A stretch of 64,000 bases of DNA, taken from positions 62,001 to 126,000 of the forward strand of contig JAJGOT010000054.1 in the NCBI GenBank assembly GCA_022457155.1, given 5' to 3'. The translations under genes were made by a program, and so were the position numbers. The DNA is from Cladopsammia gracilis. Lineage: Eukaryota; Cnidaria; Anthozoa; Scleractinia; Dendrophylliidae. Each line of letters opens with the position of its first letter. Within the stretch, counting starts at the first letter, position 1. The notes under the pieces are model-generated. The model did not search any database, had not been told where the DNA came from, and was given only the letters and a program-made list of their open reading frames with translations. Below are positions 1-11,212 of this stretch, in pieces.

Positions 1-341
1 ATGAAGCTAACTACGAGTATAATGCTACTCCCCCCTGGATGGGATTCTAGTCCATTGTAGGGTTACCCGCAGCATTTTGTTGCTGGTACCCATTTATACA
101 CCTGGGTGGACAGAGACAATGTACATGTGAAGCAGAGTCTTTATGTCTAAGGAATCACAACACAATGCCAGAGACCAGGCCTTGAACCACTGAGCTTCAG
201 GTTGAAAGTCCACCACACTTAAACCACCTCACCTGACCACTGCAGTGTTCTCCCTAAATTTAAGCTCAGCAGGTAAGCGAGCATTCCTAACCGGTTAAAC
301 TAAAAGTGTGCGCCTGAGGCTCACTTTCCTACGGGGTGGAG

Positions 342-617
342 CTACAATAGGCAACAAAAATAGTTGACACACTATAACAAAAACAGTTTTCGTGTATCTT
401 TTTCACTGTATCTTTCCATTCACTACACTCTGCCGCATTAACCCCATCCCCCCATCCAATGTTGTAGGATTGTAGCGGCAGACCTGACGAAATGATACAC
501 AACATTGTCTGGGGGGGTGGGGTAGGGAATTAGAGGGGTGGGGCTGAAATGCCTCTCGTCCCGAACAAAATGGGGTTCAAAATGACAATGTGTCAACAAT
601 ATTGTCGCCTATTGTAG
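342..617. mobile_element. MITE with about 30-bp terminal inverted repeats
   Basis: The left end begins CTACAATAGGC and runs to a TTGACACA motif. The right end is its near-complement, from TGTGTCAAC to GCCTATTGTAG. The 276-bp element has no coding capacity and includes a G-rich stretch near 511-545. The inverted ends are visible; the superfamily is not assigned because no clear target duplication could be read. Confidence 0.6.
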
Positions 618-1248
618 GTTCTCTGAAACCCCATTTCCTTCATTTAGAGACCTTAATAATAATAATGTTAGGCAAATTCACGTATGCACACCTTCGACCT
701 TCAAAGATAAAATAACTTACAACAATTTTGCAATTCATTCCTTACACAACAATATTTTTTTATTATAGAATAAACACTTTGTTGAATTTCAAAAACCTCC
801 AAGTGATTGCAGGCGGTAAAAAATGTTTCTTCAAGCAGTAAATTTTACCTGTTACCGCCTGATAAGGAGAACACTGCCACTGTGTCTGTGTGTTCATTAA
901 GGGGACCGTACAGCATTTTTGATAAAAAATAGTATGTGAAAGTAAAAAAGTTGAACCTTAGGAGGAGGGAGAGAGCCTCCCCATATAAAAAGTTTATCGA
1001 ATAACTCCTCCAGAATTAAGTTACAGATTGAAAAACTCACAAGTCCAAAGCCCTTTCCTGTAGCTTGTTTTCATAATCTGCCTGAAGAACATGTTTTGCA
1101 TAATGCAAACTTCTTTTCAGAGTTTCTATGTCCTAAAAATTAAAAAAGTCAATAAATGATATACATTAAAGGAATAGTAAATATCTGAAACTTCCTCTTT
1201 CTAAATTTTTTCCTTTCCTTGAGTGTTAAGGTACTAAAAAGTATTTAG

Positions 1249-1473
1249 GGATCTTTAGATTTGAGCACGAGTACGAGATTGAGTATGAGTACGACTTTTG
1301 AATTTAAAGCCAGTCATGTCCCCAGAGCTGTCGGTCCTTCCTGTTGCAAACCAGAAGATAAAAAGACTCTTGGTATAAAATTTGTGTGGTAAATGGTTAT
1401 TTAGAGCACGCGAACTAGGTTTTAAAAGTCGTACTCGTACTCAATCTCGTACTCGTAGTCCGATCTAAAGTCC
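1249..1473. mobile_element. MITE with about 45-bp terminal inverted repeats rich in GTAC/ACGAG
   Basis: The left arm (about 1249-1305) contains ACGAGTACGAGATTGAGT. The right arm (about 1424-1473) contains ACTCAATCTCGTACTCGT, its reverse complement, and the outer ends GGGATCTTTAGAT and ATCTAAAGTCC also pair. The core is AT-rich and non-coding. Element boundaries may be off by a few bases. Confidence 0.6.
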
Positions 1474-2876
1474 GCTTTTATGTACAGTGTTGTAGGAAAT
1501 GAATAATTAGAAAGTATTCATGTATAAAATTTGTTTCATTATGTGGTTACAGTATGTGAAACTGGAGAAATTAAATGATGGGCACTTTTGAGGTTTCAAG
1601 GGAATATTATGGGTACAATAATGTATTTACTGATCCGAGGTCTAATAGTGCATCTGCTGTGATATTGCTGAGATGGAATTGCAGTTTTGGGATGCAGTTT
1701 AGTCAACCTCAACAAAACCTTGTCTGACTTCTTTAAAAACCTTGGCTTCATCTCAGTACAATGTATTGCACAGTTAGAAAAACAGTGGTAAAGAATAGGA
1801 CATAGTCATGTTTGAACAGCATATATTTGTTTTCTTTTTTTTTTGAAGTTCATTAACTTGAAAAGATGACACATTTCATATGATTGTTAAATCTGAAAGA
1901 GATCAGCTCTGAATGCTGTTGTGAGGACAAAAGTTAATGTAAACAACACCATAACATGCAATAGACACTTATATTCACTACTGTTTAGTTCCAAGGCATA
2001 ACCACATCTATTTGGCTGCAATCAGTGTTCCGTCACTTTTATCTCTCTGTGGTTGCAGTTTGTACAAAAGAAAATGGTGGCAGACAAGGTCTAATACCAC
2101 ATCTCACATTATTTCCTTCAATCAGTATTGTATTTTTGTATTATTGTTTGATTACACGAAGTTGTGTGAACTAAAGTAACAAGCTGTACTAACTCTAACA
2201 AGATTATGTAGCACTTCTGTCATCTCTTTAAGTTGAACAATCTCTGATACTTCAGTTTGTGATGATCTGTCCTGACTAAAATAACCAACATGAACTTTGT
2301 CTGCAATAGAAGGTCTGTACAAAAAGAATAAACAATATTAAAATGAGCCAACACGTCTGAAAAGATCTTTGAAAACATGCACATACCATAATAATAAAAT
2401 GTGATTCCAGGAAATAATAATTACCAGGATAATGTGTTGTTGCTGGAGGGGCCTTGTAGGCTTTTAAGTGGGGGAGGTTCAGGGGGGCATATAATTTTAA
2501 AAGGTGGTATTAATGGTATTAATGGTTAAAATCACATCAACAATCATTGGGAGGATCTAACAGTTACAATGTATTAAAGGTTCTTATTGTTACCTGAAAA
2601 TTAGAGGTTTTATATGAAATATGCCTATAAATGTTTTACAAGAGGTTTAATGTTGACAGACAATCAGATTTCTGGTTTCAACTTCAACTCTTGCCTTGTG
2701 ACACCTTTCAGTCGCTAACCGGTAATTCATTACTATTAAAAAAGGCATACTAAGCTGGGCATCTTTGGGGTTTAGTTAATGATCCACAAAATTTTAAAAT
2801 TTAGTTTTGACCAACACATGCACGTAGGTGTTTAGAAATCACTTCATTTACAACTTTCCGTCACTTTTCAATCAAT

Positions 2877-2877
2877 C

Positions 2878-2915
<38 letters not shown>

Positions 2916-3215
2916 TTTATTTAAAAAACACGGTAAATACATCAGGCATTAACAATTTAATATAAACTACAACTTAATAAGAAACTATGCATGTGAATTA
3001 ATCTTCTATAATTTAAAAATATAACTAACTATTAAAGAAAAGTAAACTAAAATAAAGCCTGTTTTACATGAATGCCGTGTCGGAATTAATTAAGAATCGT
3101 CGGAAATTAGTCAGAGATGTTGCCTGCCTAGCAGATGAGGGTAGACTGTTCCAGAGGACTGCACCACTATAGGCAAAGCTATTTTTGTAATAGTTAGTAC
3201 GAGGCAATGGTATTA
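2877..3215 (-). mobile_element. 3' end of a LINE (L2/CR1-like), 5' truncated
   Basis: On the - strand, codons from about 3213 down to 3064 encode the tail typical of L2/CR1-type reverse transcriptases (a run ending GAVLWNSLPSSAR followed by a phenylalanine-rich segment). The frame ends with a stop just before 3064. A roughly 150-bp 3' UTR then leads into a (GAT)n tail (ATC on the + strand, about 2878-2914), as expected of a LINE 3' terminus. A 288-bp MITE interrupts the element at 3216. No catalytic domain remains. Confidence 0.65.
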
Positions 3216-3503
3216 CTGCGCCTTTCAATAACATGCGGAATTTGAAATTTAAATCTCCACCAACAGTTGCGTTATTCCCTGCAGTCAATCATAATTAATA
3301 CGAAAGCCAAGGGACCATGTAAAAAAGAAACAAACAAAACGGATCGAAATCTACCAATCATAATGCACGGACGTGACCTTTTGACCTCATTGAAGTGAAG
3401 ATCTGTTTACTGAGAGGTAAGCTAAGATGATTGACGGCAGTGTAAAACGCAACTGTTGGTGGAAATTTGAATTTCAAATTCCGCATGTTATTGAAAAGAG
3501 CAG
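3216..3503. mobile_element. 288-bp MITE, copy 1, with about 75-bp inverted repeats
   Basis: The ends read CTGCGCCTTTCAATAACATG and, inverted, CATGTTATTGAAAAGAGCAG. The complementarity continues about 75 bp inward through the ACAGTTGCGTT / AACGCAACTGT block. TA flanks both sides (3214-3215 and 3504-3505). A second copy at 28009-28293 has a matching empty site in the paralogous segment near 43155, which supports a TA target duplication and hence a Tc1/mariner-type mobiliser (inference). It is nested in a LINE remnant. Confidence 0.75.
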
Positions 3504-3505
3504 TA

Positions 3506-4397
3506 AGGGTATACACAAATAAAACTGCGTAATTGTAATGTACATGTATTTGGAAATAATTCATTAAGATAAACCACATCAGGAATATAAAATGGCTTTG
3601 AGGCTTTTGTGGTTATGTTTAAATCTTCTGAGAGATTACCGACGCAAATAAACAGCAATAAGTTATGCTTCTCTACATCGTAATCAAGTCAACGTACGTC
3701 TACTGTAAATTGTTTGTAAGAAGGCGAAAATCGTATAGCTGGGAATGATTGCATATTAAGCTAAAGTTTGATATTTAAATGAAGTTGCATTGTGTAAAAA
3801 AAAAAACAATTGACAACGAAAAGCAAAAAGTAAAAGCATAACAGGGAGTAAGTAAAATGGAAATTCGATTGAGTTTTTTAGTCCTGAAAACAGCTGTAAA
3901 AGGTCGACCATTTTCGCACGATGAACTGCACGATTTTCGCTATAAATTCTTGACTTTTACAATCGAAGCCATATTTTTTACATATTAATTTGTTTTCTTA
4001 AAGACAGCTTCGAAAATAACTTTCGCTATAATTCTCAAAACTTATCAAAACCCATGGCCACCGTTCACAACAATGTTCTATTAAATTTGAATCGAGTGAT
4101 CAAAGCTCAAGTAAAGCTAAGCTATAATTTTTACCTGTATTCATCTAACTCCATTAAAGATCCCGAGAAAGGAGTAATCGCGGGAGATATTGAGCCGGTT
4201 CTAGAAGGAAAACGTTTCATGACTGTGGGTGATTGAGCCATTTCGACAGATTTGATCGACTTCGTTTCGGCCGCCATGTTTGTTTTCGTTGAACTTGCCT
4301 TGGTAACCGCGTTCATCCTTCAACAGTACTACACCCACTAGGGAGGGGTAGGGAGTGAAAATCAAAGTGCTCTCTCAGCTAACAGAAATACAGAGCG
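3506..4397. other. No supported gene
   Basis: Short open frames at 4054-4236 (+) and 4131-4316 (-) overlap one another and have no family signature, so they are not called. The sequence is ordinary AT-rich intergenic DNA with an A-run near 3797. Confidence 0.4.
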
Positions 4398-4554
4398 GGG
4401 TCGTAGCTGTCCAAACGATGTCTGTGATTGGCGAACGATACAATTGATATATCACTTGAACAATGCCCCTATCCCTAATCCCTATTCCAGCGGGACAAAT
4501 CTATTGTTTTCTTAGCGAATCGCAGACATCGTTTGGACAAGTGCAAGACTACCC
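4398..4554. mobile_element. 157-bp MITE with inverted ends
   Basis: The left arm contains TGTCCAAACGATGTCTG (about 4409-4425) and the right arm CAGACATCGTTTGGACA (about 4523-4539), a perfect reverse complement. The outer ends GGGTCGTAG / GACTACCC also pair imperfectly. The element is non-coding. Confidence 0.6.
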
Positions 4555-4899
4555 GAGGGAGGGAGCGGAGGAAATACAAACTTTTACTGATTTCGAAGTT
4601 TCTTGTTTATCGTCGTCATGGTAATATCGATTTTATCAGAATTTACACGTTGATCTGACTTGGAGAAGACCGCTTAAAAGCCGATTGAAAGATGTAGGTA
4701 TGGTCTCCAGAAAACTGTATCGAAACACCTTAAGACGATTTATTGCATAATTATATTAATATCCGGGTGAAAAAGTGACCCATGAAAAAACAACAACAAA
4801 AAAGAAAAACTTGTAGTCATCAAGATAGAAACGAAAGTGGGTCCCACTTTTCGAAGTGCTTAAGAAGAATTCCATTTTTTTTTTTTTGCGATATATAAT

Positions 4900-5234
4900 T
4901 CTAATTTGTAAGTTGCTCTAAGTTTAGCTTTGAAGACTACAAGAGATGGGATAATGCTAGAATATTTACACTTATAGATGAAAAATTTAGCAAGAAGTAG
5001 TAAATTGGTTAAGCAAAATAAAATTATTTCTTAGGACGAATTTCCCAAACAAAATGTCTATTAACGATACATTGAATGATATATTATTAAATTCTTCTGC
5101 AAGCCACTTCAACAGTTTCCTGATTCCAAAAAAGACTTCTTGACTTACAAAAAATAATAAATGCTCCAGGGATTCCTCTTCTTCGTTACAAAATGCACAT
5201 AAGGGTGTATCCACCAATTTAAACTGATAACGTT
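4900..5234 (-). mobile_element. Tx1-like LINE, 3' part (zinc-binding tail), downstream of a nested insertion
   Basis: The - strand frame at 5217-4987 encodes a C-x2-C-x9-H motif (PLCAFCNEEEESLEHL), the signature of the C-terminal zinc-binding region of Tx1/L1-type LINE reverse transcriptases. The same motif is in the independent fragment at 8458-9360. The upstream part of this element is at 6690-7320. Removing the L2-like insertion (5235-6689) and one copy of AACGTT rejoins the two parts in a single reading frame. The 3' limit is estimated. Confidence 0.75.
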
Positions 5235-6689
5235 GAATGAATGAATGAATGAATGAATAACTTTATTTACCGAGGGTGACACATTACAGTTGAGAACTGG
5301 TAAACTTGTGGCCCTCTCCTAAAATATATAAAACTAATTTACAATAAATAAATATAGTGTTAAAAAAAGGATCTGACAATATTAAAAATTATGAGATAGG
5401 AAAACTATCTAAGCCAGCATAACCTTGCTTTATAAAATTACAAAGGTTCTGTTTGAATGCGTTAATACTGGTGCTAGATCTTATATTAACAGGCAGAGAG
5501 TTCCAAAGTTTTGCGGCTGTAATAAGGAAAGTTTTTCCACCTTCTGTGTCACGGTTATACCAAGGACAACATACAGTTATAGCACCATAGCGTGAGGTTC
5601 TGATCGACAGGTCGTTGACACGCACTAAACGACTACCTAAGCACTCTGGGCATTGTCCATTTAAACATTTGTAGAGTAAGCATAATTTATTTACATTGAT
5701 CTCATCATAAAAGGGTAGCCAGTTTAGTCTCTTAAATAGGGTTACAGTACGTTCGTCTCTCGTTTTTAGGCCTAAAATAACACGATCTGCTCTTTTCTGA
5801 AGACGAAAAATTCGCCTAATATTACACTTTGATGTCGAGCTCCAGACTGATCCGCCATATAAGAATACAGGCTTTATAGTTGTGTTATAAAAAAGTATGC
5901 GCTCGTTCAGAGGAAGATATTGTCTGATCGATCTAAGAAGACCTATACGCTTTGTCAGTTTCTTACATAGTTGTTCAACATGTTCATTAAAGCTGAGGTC
6001 TTGATCAACGTAGACTCCAAGTAACTTGTAACTTGTAGTGTTGTCTAATTCTTCCCCTTTACTGGTAAAGATTTTCATCTCAGCGACACTGGTATCACCG
6101 ATTTTAGTACGTAGCCTAGATCCAGTTACAAACATAGTCTTTGTCTTCTTGGTGTTCAACTTGAATCTGCTATTTCTAGACCAGTTCTCAAGTTCACGAG
6201 TGCTCTCACAGAGCTTAGAACATAGTCCAGAAGTATCTGTGTATGACGAGGACAAACTCATAGTCGTATCATCTGCAAAGATGTCAACTGTGGTTGGTTG
6301 CGACACTCCCTTAGGAAGGTCGTTTATAAATATCAGGAAAAGTAATGGAGAGAGTACGGACCCCTGTGGTACTCCATGCGTGAGAGTCTGGGACGAAGAT
6401 TGTACACTTCCGCGAATAACCGTACGCTGGCTGCGGTTATAAAGGAAGGAGCGAATACGACCCAAGCTGCTTTCATCAAGACCATAGATACACAGTTTTT
6501 CAATCAGGATGCTTTTTGAAAGTCGGCTAAAACTAAGCCGTTAATGCGGTTGGTGTGATAACCTAACGGTTTTTACCGACCTAATACATGTAAATGTTGT
6601 CATCAAGATTGAAGAGCATACGATCAAAGATGTTAATTAGGGCTGTCTCCGTTGAGTAGTATTTCCTGAAGGCAGACTGCAGCTGCAGC
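5235..6689 (-). mobile_element. L2-like LINE, 5' truncated, nested in a Tx1-like LINE
   Basis: This is a reverse-transcriptase remnant read on the - strand. The main open frame spans 6465-5389. It has the RT motif GVPQGSVLSPLLF, the catalytic FADD box (variant of YxDD), and the C-terminal LWNSLP block ending in FKQNL. Additional RT codons (around 6686-6600, a QSAFRKYYSTETAL-like block) precede it in another frame, so the ORF is broken by indels near 6465-6600. The 3' end carries about five ATTC units at 5235-5257 and a poly-A-signal-like AATAAAG, as L2/CR1 elements do. AACGTT flanks both sides (5229-5234 and 6690-6695), which looks like the target duplication. The element is inactive. Confidence 0.85.
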
Positions 6690-7320
6690 AACGTTTCTTG
6701 TTTGCAAAAATAATAAGATTTAATAACTTGTACTGGAATTCTCTCAGCTTGGTATCTAAAGTTATTTCAAAGGCCAATGAATATAACCTTTCCCAATCTA
6801 CCGAAATTTCCGAGTATGTACTTAAAATTTTAGCCTTAGCAGTGGGTGGGGTTTGTTTTTGAGATCAAAATTCTTTGTAAACCAACTTAGAGGTAGTACA
6901 TGTAATTTTGGCTATTTTGCCCGATAACGATATTTGAAAGACAGTTTCGTCCAAAACAGAGGGTGCACAAGAAGGGCACAACAATTAAATTAATTGTTGA
7001 ACGCCATTCCTTTGGAATAGCGTCTACGATACCCATTAAGGCAAAAGAAAAGCAGGGGTGGGGAGTGAGGCATTTGCAATCTTCCCACTTTTGAGGAAGA
7101 TGCCATCCTTGGATACAAGGTCGTCACCTTTAACAATCCCGTGGTTGTAAAAATAAGGTTGAAAGAACGATTTTCCTTCACATAGGATGTGCTTATTATT
7201 CCAGATAATTTGATTCATTATACTTTCATATGAGATCAGTTCTAAACGATTCATGGAGGACCAGGCATCTAAGCATTCTTTGTAAAATACAGGCAACGAA
7301 ATATCTAATTTACGACTATT
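6690..7320 (-). mobile_element. Tx1-like LINE, upstream part of the interrupted RT C-terminal region
   Basis: Codons on the - strand from 7296 encode a segment containing PVFYKECLDAWSSMN and IIWNNKHIL, typical of the region after the RT domain in Tx1-type LINEs. Further down, a WERLY and a REFQYKLL block (about 6790-6712) match the WKEIY and REFQYKLL blocks of the fragment at 8458-9360. Frame changes around 6990-7040 show decay. The element is split by the L2-like LINE. Confidence 0.75.
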
Positions 7321-8124
7321 GAAGTTACAATGTTACAATGTTACAATGTAAGACAGGCGGTCAAGAAATCAAAGTTTCCATTTTGGTGGAATTTTTAGTT
7401 TTCTTTTTACTCGTTATTTTGTCTTTTTAATTCAATATGCTGTGCATTTATATTTTTTGGCGATTTTTTTCTTCCTTTTTTAAGACAATAAAGCAAGCTT
7501 AAAACAAGCTACTGGCCATAATCATGAAAACACAGTCCCTTTAAGTTGGACCGCGTATATTTGGCTGAAATCACATTTAAAATTCACTGACTCGTCACTT
7601 TAGTTAGAGATCATGAAGCCGCTAAAAATTGACGCAACCACACGACAGACTTTAATAGTTATGAGTGATCTTTGTAGACAAAATGAACTAAAAGGAAACT
7701 TACATATTGTTTCAACACGTTACGACTTTATGCTCATAATATTGTATTTATTTTTATTTTATTTTATTCTATTTAGTATTTTCTATTTCTGTTTGGGAGT
7801 TCTAATATAGGGCTAACCTCTCAACTCCCTTTTCAAGATGTCTTTTAATATTATGTTTTTCTTGTAAATTAGGTTGTTTACATCTTGAATAAAGTTAGTA
7901 TGTTATGTTATGTTAAAATAGACGTGCATATAAGCACCCCAGCCTTCATTAGCATATTTAAAAGTAGCAACATATTTATAGCGTAAACATTTCGCCTTTT
8001 ATAAAGTCACTTATCAATAGAAATTAAGTTAAGGACTGAGCAAAATAGAAACTACGAGTGATACCACGAATTGGCCAGTATGTTTTATATCAAATAACCT
8101 TTTAGTAGTATCTGTCGCATTCAC
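7321..8124. other. No gene; possible LINE 3' tail and start of the GPCR-associated duplicated flank
   Basis: The sequence TATGTTATGTTATGTT at about 7898-7915, after an AATAAAG-containing AT-rich stretch, looks like a LINE 3' tail in + orientation; no coding part is left. From about 7920 the sequence (ATATAAGCACCC onward) matches 13,710 onward and belongs to the duplicated 5' flank of the GPCR units. Confidence 0.4.
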
Positions 8125-9499
8125 GAGCACTTTTCAATTGAGTGTGAAAGGTAATTACACAATTGCTTTGGTTTTGCATTGCTACGCTTTGTGATTGGCT
8201 AAAAAATCTCGCGCCACTTTTTCGACCAATCAGACGTAAAATCAAAACCAATCGTGACTTTTTTTTGTATTTTAATAACTTTTTATTTCATTCCATTTCA
8301 TTAAAGGTCGATTACAATTAACACACACACAAGTTCGATTACAATTAACACACACACAATACACACATTACATTCACAAAGACAGTACCGATATAAAGTA
8401 ATCCATTTAACAATATCAGCAATTGCATGTCAAGTGCCGACCAGTGGACATTCATGATCAGTTTTTGTTGTTGCAAAATTTACGCCATTTCCGTAAGTGA
8501 ATGGACATTTTGTTTCGCGATTTGGCAATGATAGTTTCTATTTGATAAACCTTATTAAATCTTGCCAGGAAAACTCTAAGACCAGGGTTTGTTTTGATGC
8601 GTCTACAATTATAGATATACTGTTTACCAACCAATAAAATATGATTCAAGAAAAGCTTGTCTTCACATTCCTGTATACCAAATAATATATCCTTATCTGA
8701 AAGGTTGTTTACTACTACACCCAGATCGCTACACCATTTAGTAACTTCAGCCCAAAATTTCACGGTTTTTTGGCAAGATACAAAAATATGTTCGGGGGAT
8801 TCATTCGCCATATCACACAAAGAACATAAAGGTGACGAAACTATACCAATTTTATATAAAAAAGAATTTGTGGCCAGAAATCTGTTTAACAGTTTATATT
8901 GAAACTCGCGCGATTTTGTATCGAGAGCCACTTGGTAAGGTAAGCTATAAATTTCTTTCCAGTTTAAACTTTCATTTTCAAATTGTTCAATGTATTTCTT
9001 TTGAGCGGTAGGTTGGACGATGACCCTGTCCCGCATTTCTTTGTAAATACTTTTCGAATCAGCATTGCTAAGTAAAACATTTTTTCCAGACAAGGACAAC
9101 TGCGTCTGCTCATTTAGATTGAAAGGAACAGGAGAAGTAAATACACTCCTCTTTAACGCATCAATTACTGAAATAAGCTGAAATGCATCCAAAGGCGATA
9201 CATTTAAGTCTAGCATTCTCTTCGTTATGATTTCATTGTTTTTAGAAATAAGATCCCCAATCCTTATAATTCGTTTGTCTATGAGTCCTTTGTTATAAAC
9301 AGATTTACCACCAATAGAAATAAATCTATTATTCCATAAAACAATTTTTGAAATATCCACCGCGTTTTCCCGCGCTTGGCGCCGCCGACATGTAATTGCT
9401 TAGAGCTCTGATTGGTTCATTGGATTGTTTACGACTGCTGTGATTGGTCAGAGTAATTACTTTGGTTTTGGTTTTACGACACTCAATTGAAAACAACTC
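8125..9499. mobile_element. MITE with CAATTGAGTGT-type ends, split by a LINE fragment
   Basis: The left end (8125) reads GAGCACTTTTCAATTGAGTGT and the right end, inverted, reads GAGTTGTTTTCAATTGAGTGT. Both inner flanks contain repeated ATTGGTY and CAAAACCAA motifs. The LINE piece at about 8262-9360 separates the two halves. The paralogous site at about 13,960 (CTGTCGCATTAGAAAATTTATA) lacks the whole composite, so both insertions are younger than that duplication. Confidence 0.7.
8262..9360 (-). mobile_element. Tx1-like LINE fragment, C-terminal region of ORF2
   Basis: An uninterrupted frame from 9360 to 8458 on the - strand (300 codons) encodes the region downstream of the RT catalytic core. 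It has an IVLWNNRFISIGGKSVY block near the start, WKEIYSLP in the middle, then REFQYKLLNRF and the zinc-binding-like PLCSLCDMANESPEHIFVSC (C-x2-C-x7-H-x4-C). No YxDD box or endonuclease is present, so the copy is 5' truncated. The remaining frame is intact, which argues that it is fairly young. It lies inside the MITE at 8125-9499. Confidence 0.75.
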
Positions 9500-11192
9500 T
9501 AGAAAATGAATATTAATAATAGCTGCCTTTTACGGAGCATAGAAAAAGGTAGTATATCAGATCTGTTTGACATCTCTATCAATAGTCACTGTGGTTAAGC
9601 ATAAAAGACAAATAACAAAGCTGTTGCTTGCCAAGCGCTAGACACGTACAAGTTATCAAAAAAGGACGATTGTGTAAACAAGTGTAAAACGGAAGGTCAT
9701 GGACCTAAACGATTACATCTTGTCTCTATTTAGAACTAAATGTGAATGCATACTAAATATCAATGATTGATAGCTGAGGTCACGTACATTTTCAGTGTCA
9801 ACTGTGGTTGCGAAATATAGTTAAGACCCTGAAAATGTCCGTTCTACTTTATATACTTTTGTGATATTTGTAGTATGAATGACAAATAACAAAGATGCCT
9901 TTTCCTACCCAAACAATGCATATAAGTTAAAAGGCTGAAAATATAAGTGTTCAATTGAAACAGCACCAATTTTTTCACAACGCACGGACAAACCAGCCTA
10001 AGAAGAAACGATATGGTATTATACTATGGTACTAATTAGTCACTGAATTTTTTTTCCAAACTTAAAACGGGAGATCAAAAGATCGTGAGAGATAGGCAAA
10101 ATATATAGCAGGTGTGTGAAATATCAATTAGCCATCTAGGCGATGTTTGTCGCATTTAGCCTTGAGCTAGGCACGTACAAATATGTTAAATATAAGGAAA
10201 GACGTATTCAAGAAGAAATGTTGCTTTCACAGCTTTTTAAATACATTACCATAATAAAGGAAAAAGACAAGATGATGTCAATTTTGGCGTTTGTCTCTTT
10301 TCGGATCCAAACAAAGTTTTAAGTAAGGGAGAACATAACTCTTTTTAATTTTAAAGTTTAAAATATTGGAAGTTTTATATCATATTAAGTTGTCAGAACT
10401 GGAACACCAAGAAAAATGACAGCACATCCAATATCAACTAACGTCTTTAGTTTGTAGGATATTCACGCCTGCTTTCAGAATAAAAAGTCATGCAAGTTGC
10501 CAATTGCAAGGGAAGATATAATACCAACCTTATCTGCTTCGGATGCTTAAACACTGTGCATGTTATTTATTTTAAAGATTGTTAACCTGACAGTTAGATT
10601 CAAGTTTATATTGTTTACTGCTGATGACAAAAAGTAAATTCCACTGAGCAAGATAACTTAAATCTGATAAAAATCACGTATCTTGAAAGGACACAGATAA
10701 AACGAGGATTTTGTCAAGTACTTTTAACAAACCGACTGGAATATACTGATTAAAAATGAGTGTTTAAATTGTGTAATATCGAACAACGCAGGATGCAAAT
10801 TTCTAAACTTGTTTATGCACACCTGTGTTTAGGATATAAAGGCAAGTAAAAGTGCGGAAATGTGAATATAACCAATTTCATCGGCTCTCAATGATAATGC
10901 TATACATTTGACGTCTTCTTAAAGAGTACCTGCGTAATGCTTAGATGCAAGCTACACGGAGCACATTAAATGTTTACTGCGAATGACTTCACAAAGCAAC
11001 ATCAAACACGTTTATTGGACACAGAGATCAAAGCAGAAAGAGATTTTGTTGACAACATCTCACTAATATTCAATTCAACCGTGTGGGCGATGCTTTCGCA
11101 GCGAGGTCGCATCATTTCTTGAACTCAGTTATTGATATATATTTGGGTACACAATTTTACGGAAACATTAACATTTTATTTCTTCGCAACAG
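9500..11192 (+). promoter_or_regulatory. 5' flank of GPCR unit 1, with a candidate 3' splice site at 11192
   Basis: No ORF of interest is present. Blocks at 9500-9690 and 10,380-10,560 recur upstream of other receptor copies (13,960-14,150; 15,580-15,790; 24,780-24,960; 48,680-48,900). The final bases before the receptor exon form a pyrimidine tract followed by CAACAG at 11,192, conserved in the units at 25,182 and 39,008. This suggests an intron in the 5' UTR and a promoter further upstream; the promoter itself is not located. Confidence 0.45.
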
Positions 11193-11212
11193 AACGCAGA
11201 AAGAAGGTAGAC

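Larger units (their letters stand above)
1..2876. other. Gene-poor stretch with no supported gene
   Basis: No open reading frame here has recognisable protein features. Two short inverted-repeat elements are listed separately (342-617 and 1249-1473). The rest is AT-rich single-copy-looking sequence with short T and A runs. I see no RNA gene. A distant exon of a gene lying outside the window cannot be excluded. Confidence 0.5.

Noticed and set aside
6038..6442. 134-codon + strand frame
   Set aside because: Antisense shadow of the L2-like reverse transcriptase.
11132..11212. Extension of receptor 1 by 27 residues upstream of the chosen Met
   Set aside because: The extension starts at TTG, spans a conserved splice-acceptor-like sequence, and the equivalent upstream frames in the other copies also lack an ATG.
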